Of a stretch of 64,000 nucleotides of DNA, positions 45,500 through 54,884 are shown piece by piece (position 1 is the stretch's first letter; each line of letters begins with the position of its first letter). Source of the stretch: Aporrectodea caliginosa (Eukaryota > Annelida > Clitellata > Crassiclitellata > Lumbricidae); NCBI GenBank assembly GCA_020284085.1, contig JACEVL010006418.1, forward strand, positions 1,128,501-1,192,500, given 5' to 3'. A model generated the notes under the pieces. It saw only the letters and a program-made list of their open reading frames with translations. It was not told where the DNA came from and did not search any database. Position numbers and translations under genes: made by a program.

Positions 45500-45541
<42 letters not shown>
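45500..45541. repeat. (TA)n microsatellite
   Basis: Uninterrupted ATATAT of about 40 nt, followed by a family R3-like segment (45541-45680) and a second TA run at 45699-45750. Confidence 0.9.
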
Positions 45542-45542
<1 letters not shown>

Positions 45543-45695
45543 ATCGTTTATTTGTAGTCAAACAACAATAAACAATAATATTTACAAATCAGATTGCACT
45601 TTTCAGTATGGATTGTTGAATGCCACAAGGGAAGGTCCTGAAGGGATCAAAGATCCCGCTAAGTAGGGACACCTATATAATTTCAACAGAATAAC

Positions 45696-45752
<57 letters not shown>

Positions 45753-45795
45753 CTGGCGGGGACGTCAACCCCACCGCAAAGTTAACAGTCTATAG

Positions 45796-46339
45796 CAGGT
45801 TATCCCGTAGTTTAGGTTGCTAAATTATATGAATGTCTTCAATGCCGTACTTCACGTTGGTAAGTAAGCAGTCTACCTATGTCCAATTGTCCATGATAAC
45901 TATCATCAATCCCTCTTCCATTTCATGAAGAAATATTTTTTAATCAATCGAGCTTCCATTTAATGAAAAAAATGACCCAACTTCTATTTAACGAAAAAAT
46001 ATTTTTCATCAATGGAACTTTTATTTAGGTAAAGATCGATCTATTCTCATGAGTCCAGCTTCTAGGCCCTACTTACAGAAACAATTATTTTCTTAAATCC
46101 AGCTTCTATTGCATAAAAGACTTAGTTTCATCAATCCAGCTTCTATTTAGGCTACGGTTAAAATTATTTCCACCAATCCAACTTTTATTTAAATAGGCCT
46201 ACACAAATGGTTTCATAAATTCCACTCTCATTTAGGGAAACAATTTTTTCATCAATCCAGCTTCCATTTAGGCTACGGTTAAAATTTGACGATAGGCCCT
46301 ATGAAATAATTTAGCAACCTAAACTACGGGTTTACCCTG
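45796..46339. mobile_element. TIR element (544 bp) with internal tandem repeats
   Basis: The left end CAGGTTATCCCGTAGTTTAG and right end (reversed) CAGGGTAAACCCGTAGTTTA both continue into GGTTGCTAAATTAT, giving about 33-34-bp inverted repeats. TAG flanks both sides (45793-45795, 46340-46342), a possible 3-bp target duplication. The interior is a degenerate array of CATCAATCCAGCTTCTATTT-like units. No coding capacity; superfamily not assigned. Confidence 0.75.
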
Positions 46340-46356
46340 TAGCATACAAGTGTACA

Positions 46357-46420
46357 CGCTTTTCTATATTTATAGGACGTATTATGGCCTCGACCGTGCT
46401 TGTCTTTCCGTGAATTTAAT
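46357..46420 (+). repeat. Duplicated 65-bp segment, copy 2
   Basis: ACGCTTTTCTATATTTATAG, then CCTCGACCGTGCTTGTCTTT and CCGTGAATTTAAT. The two copies bracket the palindromes and the TIR element, suggesting they belong to a larger disrupted repeat. Confidence 0.7.
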
Positions 46421-46498
46421 CAAGTGAGATCCTTCGTCGCTTCCTGGTTGAATGGCCTGCCATGCCAATTGAGATCCCGTATAGCCTAAAGTACATTA

Positions 46499-46668
46499 GC
46501 AGTGGAGGCACTGGATGCGCCAGGATTTCGGGTTTGGGGGGCTAAAGCTCCAAGCCCTTCCCTTTTGTCTCCTCCTCCCTGCGATTTGCAGTGATTTCCC
46601 ACTTTGGGGGGGGGGCTGAGCCGCAGTTAGGGGGCTAAGCCCCCTATCCCCTCTGGCGCCGCCACTTT
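46499..46668. mobile_element. Small hAT-like MITE
   Basis: The left end CAGTGGAGGCACTGGATGCG and right end (reversed) AAGTGGCGGCGCCAGAGGGG resemble the CAGTGGCGG-TCCAGGATTT termini common in animal hAT MITEs. A G-rich interior follows. No clean 8-bp duplication found. Confidence 0.45.
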
Positions 46669-46726
46669 AGTAGAAATACATAACTGCATTTGATATTTTT
46701 CTTCTTCCAAAGTTCAGATGGCGTAG

Positions 46727-46868
46727 ATGCAATTATATTGCAGAACAACTGTGCGCGAAGGACTTGCTCACGTACGGTCCCTACACGGTAGCAGCCCCGG
46801 ACGAGGATCGAATCCGTACGTACTCCCCGCGTTACACGCAGGCCGCTCTAACCAATTGTCGTCCACCG
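46727..46868 (-). mobile_element. SINE family A, antisense
   Basis: GAACAACTGTGCGCGAAGGA, then GAGGATCGAATCCGTACGTA (B-box complement) and CTCTAACCAATTGTCGTCCA (A-box complement). On the minus strand: TTGGTTAGAGCGG and GGATTCGATCC. Confidence 0.75.
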
Positions 46869-47777
46869 TACGTGCCACACGGACCGTGCCAGCCCGAAAT
46901 TTAAATCTCTGAGATAAGCCATCACGTCACTGTGAGTCGTACCTGCATCCGCCTGCACATGGCCTACGTCGAGAATACGCTCTAACCAAAATTAATGTAG
47001 CCAACTGGGCCGTTTTAACACAGGTGCAGAGAGGCCAGGATGAGCGTCAGAGAGTCAAAGCCTACGCATTTTCTGGAAGGATGACAATAATGTGGTGATC
47101 ACACAATTGCCCAGTTTGCCTAGCAACGGACACTGTTCTTGTTATCGAGCCAGAATTTTACGGCTGAGGTGATAGAGAACAATAAGGCGACAGCAGGGCA
47201 ACATTAAAATGGCAGTGCAACCAAACAAGAACAGTTCAAAACAACAGCAGTTGACTCAGTGTATTCCATGGGGCGGGGTTATAGTCTTCTTGCAACAATA
47301 CTGTTGTTTTTCAGTACAACAACATGATGTCGACGCACTATTTTTCTATTATTGTGATGAAGACCGACTTGTTATCCTCTGACCACACCCCTAGCTGTCT
47401 GTAACTAATTTATTGATCACACCCCTATAGCTGTCTGTAACTAATTTAGTGGATTCCACGAACGTCAATTAAATCTGAGTCTGATAATGATATAGCTCTT
47501 TGGAATTTGGTACTGTTTTAATAATGACGCTGCATGTGTCATAACAAAGATGATCATCCTCCTCCTTTCTTCAGGCTTGGGACTGGATCCACCATCCGAA
47601 AACGCCAATGACAGAGCTGATACGATAAGGTTGATTGGTACTGTTTAACGACGCAACACACACCGCTATAATTACCCTGTAGGTCTACAGGATGCATGTA
47701 GGCCTAGGCTCACATAGCTATAGATAGGTCTGTTAAATGTTGTAAATATTCACGCACACCTATAGCCTAAAATATCT

Positions 47778-48655
47778 ACCAGAGTTGTATGCGAGACTTA
47801 AAACTTCGAGACCGATACCGAGACAGTTGGAATCGAGACCAAGACCGAAACACAAGGTCCACGACAGTTCAAGACAGTTCAAGACTGAGGCTTTTCGGCA
47901 TTTAGTCTACAGGGTACCACAGATTACAGAATAGGAAACAATCAAAACAACTTGGACCAAAATCCTGAAACAATTTTTCTCTCAACTGTCAGCCGATTAC
48001 CTGAATAGTATAGGCCTGCAGAAATTAAATATTTAAGGCATTATGAAATCTTCTAAACGATTGTAAAATTTACACCAACAATAGGCCTATTCCATAAATT
48101 TACGAATTAGCCTAGGCTATATCTCACCTCGAGAAGCCAGATAGGCTATGTTCTTCCAATCGTTTCGCTTATGGTGGCTTTAGGACCTACACCAGCAGTA
48201 AAGATGCGCTATTTCTTTTGTTTGTAGCCTATAGGCCTACATGACTTCAAATTGCGTGAATGCAAATTTGACTATATTTCAGGTTCTTTATGAAATATTT
48301 TATGACTTTTGCACTGGTAGAAGGTCGAAATAAAGTAGAAATTGCTCATTTCAATATCTGTTAATTTATTGCTAACAAAAAAGGTCGCTTTTCTAAACTT
48401 CTGGTGTGTCTAGCACTTCCGACTTACTATAGTTATCACATCTGCACAGCGCAAGAAGGCCAGAACTAAAGACAGTTTGCGCGAGAACTATGGAAACCGC
48501 TTCTACAAGAGAACAAGACTTTCGCTTTAAGACAGTTTCCAAAATGTCAAGAAATCACCGAGACCCAGAAACTATAGGCTATATAGGTTCCGAGACCGAG
48601 ACATTAAAAACCTATCTCCAGACGTCTCGAAACCGACTCTCGAGACCATAAAACT
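47778..48655. mobile_element. GAGACC-rich element, possible decayed hAT
   Basis: The left end has CAGAGTTGTATGCGAGACTT, then TTCGAGACCGATACCGAGAC. The right end has GTTCCGAGACCGAGACATTA and TCTCGAAACCGACTCTCGAG, roughly inverted. GAGACC-repeat ends are known from hAT MITEs; no target duplication was found, so boundaries are uncertain. Confidence 0.35.
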
Positions 48656-50050
48656 ACGATAGACCTACCTAAACGTAGCCTACCATTGGAGAGCCACTAA
48701 AAGCTCGTTTTCCTGAACTAATTTCCCCATTAGGCTGTCCCGTAACATGGATAAAGTTGGATTCCTTCTTCACATTCAACTGGACTCACCCTGAAATTTG
48801 ACTTGCACATTGCACAACAATTTTGTTTTGTAACGATCATCAACCGATACCTCGAGCATTAGTAAATTGGCACTATAGACGTTCTTAGAGTATATAGATT
48901 TGTTCTGAAGTTGTTTCTGGATAGATTTTTGCCGCTATGTAGGCCTATAGGCCTACAATTTGGGATTTGGATTTAACGAGCCACTCGCATGTCCAAGAAA
49001 CCCGCAGGCATTTGACCCCAGATTGCAGAGACGAGCGTAACCTTTCTACACCAACTATATAATTATTCCCAGATGTCCTCCATTAAAACAGACCTAGGCC
49101 TAGGGCCAATAGACCTACTGACTGAACCCAGCGTGAAATTCCATAATCACGGGAATCGACGTTGCCCGTTCAGCGTCGTTCTATTATAACCGTAATAATT
49201 ATGAGTTCTGGCTATTCTCATTCAGAGTAATTATTGTTTCTGGTGCAAATACTTGCATCCTCTGTACCAGACTGCCATTCGAGTCTCAACGTGCTTAATG
49301 CTTATCGATCCAGAACGGGCTTCTCGGTAATTTCTACATATTACCTTAAAGTCCTCTGACAGGGAAGATAATATCAATCGTTCGATGAAATCTATCACAG
49401 TTCGAGAGTTCGAGTGCTTTACGGCCTTCAGACTGTGATTCGCGGAACAAGCCAATCTTCGTTCCGCTAGAGTTTCTAAAGCCAATCTTTACACCCTAGT
49501 TAAGGGCTTCTGGAATGTGACCTTTCAATGAATCTTTCATACCGTGTAGCGACTGTAGCGTGCATACATTCTAAGCGCTTTTACTCATAAACATACTCGC
49601 TGTGAACACTTTAGGCTTCGAGTCATTTTTAGCCCTAAGTAGGTGACCCACGCTGTAGCCTATAAGCCCCACGCATTCTCTGTCGCACAGTTAGACCTGC
49701 CTACAGAAGTAACAGAACCAGTGACTGGTCTTGTGACTATGGCCACTTATTCACTGTTTAACGAGCATGTTGCCAAGAAATTCCGACACAATCCATGCCA
49801 CGAAAGCGCGCATTATATGATCGTAAGCTCACAAACAATCGCTTACTGCAAATAAAACCAGCGAAATCATATTAAAAACGTCGCTATCGCCTGTTTACGG
49901 CTAAATTTTTATTGCCGCCAAGGCCAGCGTTGTAATCAGACCCTAAGTGCTTATGTTGTTATACGGAATACGCCAGCCTGTGGCGCCCCTGGCGGCGGCG
50001 GCCGACGCTGTGCTGGGTTCGTGCGCGCATTCGTGTGTACAGAGGCCTTC

Positions 50051-50099
50051 TTCGTTGGAAGGGCTCGGTTTAGCTATCACGGAAACATTTTCAGCCGAA
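50051..50099. promoter_or_regulatory. Pair of TTCN4GAA sites upstream of SOCS
   Basis: TTCGTTGGAA (50051-50060) and TTCAGCCGAA (50090-50099) fit the TTCN4GAA pattern bound by STAT6-like proteins. Short motifs; chance occurrence is possible. Confidence 0.3.
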
Positions 50100-50244
50100 A
50101 GACGTGAATGGCCCTTCAACGAATGAAGATTATTCAGGCGGCGGCTGCTTTATTATTCGGCCCGCAGGGCAGCAGCAGGCTATGTAGGCCGCAACAGCCA
50201 CGACCTATACCCCACATAGAGGAGCAATAACCTACATGAACAAT

Positions 50245-50326
50245 ATATATATATAATAATTTTATATATAACATATATATATATACACACACATATACAA
50301 TATATATATATTCTATATATAAGCTT
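50245..50326. repeat. TA microsatellite block upstream of SOCS promoter
   Basis: Interrupted TATATA runs with ATATAACATA and CACACACATA segments. Confidence 0.8.
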
Positions 50327-50456
50327 AAAGGGCTCGCGCCCGTATGTAGGGCAGTAGGCGTGGCTTACTGAGTATTGAATGCTGTTGGTCGCATGTAACG
50401 AGCTCTACTTTCTCAGTAGCGTTACATGAGAGGAGTACGAAGGATCGAGGTTCCTT

Positions 50457-50465
50457 TTCTCGGAA
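50457..50465. promoter_or_regulatory. STAT (GAS-type) site TTCTCGGAA
   Basis: Perfect TTCNNNGAA palindromic consensus, about 180 bp upstream of the distal TATA box. SOCS genes are classic STAT targets in feedback loops, so its position is meaningful although one 9-mer alone is weak. Confidence 0.45.
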
Positions 50466-50646
50466 AATACCGTTTCGTCGGCGTCAGATTTCCCAGTAAG
50501 CGTGACATCTAGCGACGACGCCTGAAAGCGACCGACCAATGGGAGAATGGCGTTCGGAGACGTAACACGTACCACGACCGATGCTTTCTAAGGACGTCTG
50601 TTGCGACGAAACTGTTTCATTGCTCACCCTCCCCTCCCACATCGTC

Positions 50647-50654
50647 TATATAAG
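50647..50654 (+). promoter_or_regulatory. SOCS: Distal TATA box of SOCS
   Basis: TATATAAG in a CT-rich/GC-rich context (CCCACATCGTCTATATAAG). Predicted start near 50677. The 461 bp from there to 51137 contain no ATG, as expected for a leader. A CCAAT box lies at 50536-50540. Confidence 0.55.
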
Positions 50655-50836
50655 AGGACTTGTACTGAGGCTTGTCGTTCAAAATAGAAAACGCTGTCGG
50701 TCGTAGCAGAGGCGAGACGTTAGACCAGCGTAGGTTAACTTACACGCGTCGAATTAACTAAAACTCCGGTGAATAATTGGAATAAGACGGGGTTTGAAGA
50801 TCGATTGATTTCTCTATCGATCTGTTATCGTTGAAC

Positions 50837-50918
50837 GGTGACGAAGGATTTCTCGTTGAGGCCAGAAGAGGCCATCGGTGACGAAGGCCATTCGACGCTG
50901 AGGCCAGTTCAAGAGGTC
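50837..50918 (+). repeat. 40-bp direct duplication in SOCS leader
   Basis: GGTGACGAAGGATTTCTCGT, then TGAGGCCAGAAGAGGCCATC is followed by GGTGACGAAGGCCATTCGAC, then GCTGAGGCCAGTTCAAGAGG: adjacent imperfect copies. Confidence 0.8.
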
Positions 50919-51034
50919 AACGAACTAACGGACGATTACTCACATTTCTCGGTTCGCATTACGTGTTTACACGTGAGACCGATTCAGCCCCGGAACTAAA
51001 GACTTCTACGCCCAACAGGATTAGCATCACGCTC

Positions 51035-51068
51035 TATATAAGGATACTCCTCGCCGGATTTCTCATTG
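51035..51068 (+). promoter_or_regulatory. SOCS: Proximal TATA box and initiator of SOCS
   Basis: TATATAAGG at 51035-51043, and TCATTG at 51063-51068 with its A at 51065, exactly 30 bp from the first T of the TATA box. Resembles a TATA-Inr pair and would give a 73-nt leader. Confidence 0.55.
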
Positions 51069-51137
51069 TTCAGCTGCAGCTGCAGAGGAAGTGTATCAGT
51101 TGAAAGCATCGTTGCTATTGGAAACCAGAGACAGACA

Positions 51138-52322
51138 ATGGCCGCTGCTGATACCTGTTGCATGCGAGGCGGATGGGACTTATCGTTCCTCGACACCGAA
51201 GCCGGGCACCTGCATTTCTCCCGTAAGGGTGACTTGCATCATCGGCGAGTCCCCAGAGTGGCCACGGTGCCCCTCTGTACCTCTGTGAGCACACGCAACC
51301 CCCTCGACTCCATCGTCCGTCGGGGTTCAAACTCATCTCTGAAGGTTCCGCAGCAGACGATGACGTCAACGGGGTCAACTGACGCCATCTGTTGTTCACC
51401 CGCACTAACCAACTCAGTGGACAATTCGTTGGATCATACTTACCAAAACCAAACAATATCTAGTGACGTTATGCGGTTGATAGCATCACGTGGTGTGGCA
51501 TGCAGATCAACGACCTCCTCCTCATCCTCCTCTTCATCCTCAGAGGACGATCTGCCGACTACGACGTCGCCCCCTACCGACCACCGCCATCACCACCACC
51601 GACTGCACGCATCAACCAGATGCAGCTTCCTCCAGACTCCACCAACATCAGCAGCCGCATCAATATGTCGTTCATCTCGTTCTCCCGTCGCACAGACATC
51701 GCTCGTCTTTCCACCGCAGGAGGGCGCCATTGCCCTCCTCAGCCAATCGAACGGTGATGTCTACTCACGAGTGACTCGCAGCCTCTCCTTCTGGGATGAC
51801 GAACAGCTGACGGCGACCTTCCACCGTCTGACCCTCTGCCACTTCTACCTTGGCAAGGTGTCCTTCGACGAGGCGAAGGTCCTTCTCCGTCGTCATCCGG
51901 TCGGGACCTTCCTCCTAAGGGACAGTTCCGACGAGAGGTTTCCGTTCGCTCTGAGCGTCCAAACGAGGCGCGGCACGACGTCCATCCGGATCGTCTGCGA
52001 ATGCGGTGGTCGCTTCCGGTTGGACTGCGAACCGGAACAGGTCCACATGATGCCGACCTTCGACTGTGTCATCGCCCTCATCCAGTTCTACGTGCGTCAG
52101 GGAGAGCGAAGGACGACCCCGAACAACCTCGTCCTTCAGGAGATGAATGGTAGGAAGGACCTCCCTGTCCTGCTCAGGAGATCGTATGAGACGAAGGCAC
52201 CGTCGCTGGCCCACCTGTGTCGTAAGAAGATTAACAGGATTATGGGAGCGAAGAGCGTCAATAGGCTCCAGCTGCTGCCCAGTCTTAAGGACTTTCTCAA
52301 CGATTATCCATACGACATATGA
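51138..52322 (+). CDS. SOCS: SOCS-family protein (SH2 domain plus SOCS box), single coding exon
   Basis: Suppressor of cytokine signalling: the family binds phosphotyrosine on receptors or JAKs through SH2 and recruits Elongin B/C-Cullin 5 ubiquitin ligase through the SOCS box, in the cytoplasm. 394 residues. Residues 1-225 are Ser/His-rich and unrecognised. SH2 spans about 235-335 with YLGKVSFDEAKVLL, the phosphate-binding Arg261 in GTFLLRDSSDERF, and FDCVIALIQFYV. The SOCS box spans 356-394 with BC-box L357..C361..I365 and a Cullin-box-like LLPSLKDFL. The start is the first in-frame ATG, in a strong context (ACAATGG), with no ATG upstream in the leader. The box (SLAHLCRKKINR) and FALSVQTRRGTTSIRI place it in the CISH/SOCS1-3 class rather than SOCS5/6. 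No frame damage; upstream TATA and STAT-type sites fit a feedback-induced gene. Exact orthology is unsettled. Confidence 0.95.
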   Translation: MAAADTCCMRGGWDLSFLDTEAGHLHFSRKGDLHHRRVPRVATVPLCTSVSTRNPLDSIVRRGSNSSLKVPQQTMTSTGSTDAICCSPALTNSVDNSLDHTYQNQTISSDVMRLIASRGVACRSTTSSSSSSSSSEDDLPTTTSPPTDHRHHHHRLHASTRCSFLQTPPTSAAASICRSSRSPVAQTSLVFPPQEGAIALLSQSNGDVYSRVTRSLSFWDDEQLTATFHRLTLCHFYLGKVSFDEAKVLLRRHPVGTFLLRDSSDERFPFALSVQTRRGTTSIRIVCECGGRFRLDCEPEQVHMMPTFDCVIALIQFYVRQGERRTTPNNLVLQEMNGRKDLPVLLRRSYETKAPSLAHLCRKKINRIMGAKSVNRLQLLPSLKDFLNDYPYDI

Positions 52323-52336
52323 TATGTCGCTTCTCC

Positions 52337-52560
52337 CTATGTCTGTGTGTATGTCTGTCTGTCTGTCTATCTCTGTGTTGTCTGTCTGTCTATCTGTCTG
52401 TGTGTCTGTGTGTCTGTCTGTCTACCTCACCTTTCCTCTCTGTCTAACGGTCAGTAGGACCAGTTCCCTGCCTCTGTCTCTCTGTCTTTATGTTCAATGT
52501 TGTGTCCCTGTCTCTGTCTGTGTCTGTCTGTCTTTCTGTTTGATGTTGTGTCCATGTATC
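52337..52560. repeat. TCTG-rich microsatellite in SOCS 3' UTR
   Basis: GTCTGTCTGTCTGTCTATCT and variants, interspersed with CTCTGTCT. Open frames extending through it are artefacts. Confidence 0.85.
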
Positions 52561-53030
52561 TATGTTTCTAAGTTTTTTCTTTCTGCTCCGTGTGTCCTTC
52601 TACCCCGTTTTTCTGCCTCTGCCTCTGTCTTTGTTTGTGGCCATGTGTCTCTGATTTTGTCTTTTTCTTTATTCCTTTGTATTTGTTTCTAGCTTATATT
52701 TGTCTGTCCTTCTATGCCTTTCTCGTTGCCCTTGTGTTAGGACTTGTATTTACTGCCGTTCGTTCATCTACCTCGAGCAAGCTAACTCAACAGCAGTCAT
52801 TTTTTTAATACGAGAACAGAACTCCTTTTATTGAATGTTGAATTGCTGAAATTTTATGTAAATTGACGAGAAAATGCGAATGAACTCTCTAGTGTTTAAC
52901 TGTTTACTTGTCGAACTGTAGCAGTTAAAGAAGATTCGTCTTCAATGTCGTTAACATTCAGACAGTGCATAATTACTGAACACATCTATAACAGATCTTG
53001 TCGTATTTTTAGACATCTGAATTGAACAGA

Positions 53031-53036
53031 AATAAA
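53031..53036 (+). terminator. SOCS poly(A) signal AATAAA
   Basis: First AATAAA after the stop codon, followed by a GT-rich TTTTGTGTCGGTTTTT at 53061-53076. Confidence 0.55.
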
Positions 53037-53374
53037 TCAGAAACTAATGTTTAGAAACTGTTTTGTGTCGGTTTTTCTTGGCGAATCATTCGCTGTCAAC
53101 ATAATATTTACTCATATTATATTCAACGATTTGAAACTGATCTCCATCTTATCCATAGTGTAATTTTTTACACATTTTGCTATAGCCTAGTCTACTAGTC
53201 TAGTCCAGCATTTTAGTTGTAAAAAAAGAGCTGGAGGTGTCGAAAATTTTACTGACTACCAAAGCACAAGACCAGAGGTCAAAATCTTATATCAATCTTT
53301 TATTCGCCAAACATTGGTTGCACAAAAAATAAGAATGTTGCTAATGTGTTGTACACAAACACCTGTTTTGATGA

Positions 53375-53418
53375 TGACTCATGAGTCGTGAGATATTGTA
53401 GTTGATGACTCATGAGTC
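53375..53418. promoter_or_regulatory. Two palindromic AP-1-like sites in a 31-bp duplication
   Basis: GATGACTCATGAGTCGTGA occurs twice, with TGACTCA at 53375-53381 and 53406-53412. Each contains the 12-bp palindrome GACTCATGAGTC (53376-53387 and 53407-53418). TGACTCA is the AP-1/bZIP consensus. Located about 340 bp past the SOCS poly(A) signal. Confidence 0.45.
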
Positions 53419-53702
53419 GTGATATATTTTAGTTTCCTGACCCCCAACATCTCTTCCGTTACTCAGCTGAGGGGGTTAGCAGAAAAGCTATAGGGTTGAA
53501 CTTCCTCCCCCCCCCCCGACAACTAAAACACTAGTCTAGTCTGATGTATACTCTAGACTCTAGAGTGTAGTCGAGCGTAAGGCACATTCTATAGACATAT
53601 AGACAGATGAAATCTCAATTAATGCACATAGCATCAATCGATGGTTCGCCGAAACCAATCCTTAAAATCCACCAATGGCAGAGTTTGCCTCCACGAGACT
53701 AC

Positions 53703-53987
53703 AATAGTAACAATACAATACAACTGTACTTTGATAGTGCCCTCCTTCCAAAGTTCAGAAGTGCACACACGACCATACGATCGCAGATACAATTAAATTG
53801 CCGAACAATTGTGCGCGAAGGACTTGCTCAAGGTTCCTACACACAGTAACTACCTCGGGCGAGGTTCAATGCCAATCATCGTCGATATGACGGCGTCGTT
53901 AAATAAACGTTATCAACCTGGGCGAGGCTCGAACCCGTACTCTCCGCGTTACAGGCCGAGCACTCAAACCAATCGACCACCGTTCCT
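53703..53987 (-). mobile_element. SINE family A, near full-length antisense copy
   Basis: Reading on the minus strand: tRNA-like head GGTCGATTGGTTTGAGTGCT with B-box GGGTTCGAGCCTC, a body with GAGCAAGTCCTTCGCGCACA, and a 3' end GAAGGAGGGCACTATCAAAG with a TTGTATTGTATTG tail. A roughly 50-bp stretch (53880-53930) with a second partial CGGGCGAGGTTC looks like an internal duplication. Confidence 0.75.
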
Positions 53988-54636
53988 TAATATTTGCATG
54001 CTGAAGAGGTCATAACCCTGTTGATTCATGGGTTGTTGGACAATTCCATCTGACCGCCCCTATCTCCCACTGCTTATATCTCTATGTACTTACTCGGAAT
54101 CATCACGACGTTATACTCAGTAGGGTCACTGGGGAAGGGAGTGCAAGGGATACGAACGAACCGGGTGACATCTTCAGAGAGGGTCACTGACACCGAAATG
54201 ACAAAATCGCCGTGTAAAACGTTTTATGCAGAGCTTCAGCTGAAATTTATCAGTGTTAAATTAACAATAACATAAATTATAACAACAAAAACATTTCTCG
54301 TAAGCCGAATCAATGTCCTGTATCAATTTACCAAAAGCCGAAACTCTATGCAACTTTACTTGTTGAACCTTCTAATGCGCTCCGGTCAGTGCCGTCATTA
54401 TTATCCAATTACAATAACCCTTCATATCACGTGGTTTCGTAACTTTCGTCTGCACGTGTTGGTAAGTGAGGAGGTCCATGGGTGTGACACTATGAGTTAC
54501 TGCACTGCCAGCACTGGGTGACATCAACCCTAGTGACGTCACTGGTTATGATGATGCTACTATTAAAAAAGTATTCATCTTTCTTTTCACTTGCGGCGGA
54601 ATTCTTAGGGCATACGCCCTTAGGAAACTAAGTAGT

Positions 54637-54705
54637 AGGTCAGATCAGGTCACAATCTGACCTACTGTAGTAGGTCAGATCAGGTCACAATACCAGGTGA
54701 GGTCA
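54637..54705. promoter_or_regulatory. Cluster of AGGTCA half-sites, two DR4 elements
   Basis: AGGTCAGATCAGGTCA at 54637-54652 and again at 54672-54687 (direct repeats spaced 4 bp, the DR4 layout used by TR/LXR-type nuclear receptors with RXR), one inverted TGACCT at 54658-54663, and one more AGGTCA at 54700-54705. The unit GTAGTAGGTCAGATCAGGTC is duplicated and partly palindromic. Confidence 0.45.
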
Positions 54706-54884
54706 TTTGTGGATTTGTGGTTGGATCGGCAGTGTGGCCTATGGACACGAGCGACAGGCATGAAGAAAAGGTTATCTTTTATCGCTGAGGAGGATAATTG
54801 ATCATAATTCCCTTTTGCTTTTACAAATCGCATCATGGGACTCATGGCAAAGCGCAGTATAGCCTATTCTACATTGTATAGTTA

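Larger units (their letters stand above)
44186..50290. other. Intergenic region between KDM3 and SOCS
   Basis: No gene recognised. Contains paired palindromes (44941-45085), AT microsatellites (45500-45541, 45699-45750), a TIR element (45796-46339), a small hAT-like MITE (46499-46668), a SINE (46727-46868) and a GAGACC-rich element (about 47778-48655). 46870-47770 and 48700-50230 show nothing beyond scattered TAGGCCTA-type words common in this genome. Confidence 0.55.
52323..53060 (+). other. SOCS: SOCS 3' UTR
   Basis: Opens with a (TCTG)n-type pyrimidine-rich stretch (52337-52560), continues as T-rich sequence, and reaches the first AATAAA at 53031-53036. No other gene is seen before that signal. 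Confidence 0.55.

Noticed and set aside
50536..50576. CCAAT and CCACG as an ER-stress element upstream of SOCS
   Set aside because: Spacing is about 31 bp instead of the 9 bp needed for that element.
51066..51137. Upstream extension of the SOCS reading frame to a TTG
   Set aside because: No ATG in this part; the first ATG at 51138 has a strong context, and the extension begins at the predicted transcription start.
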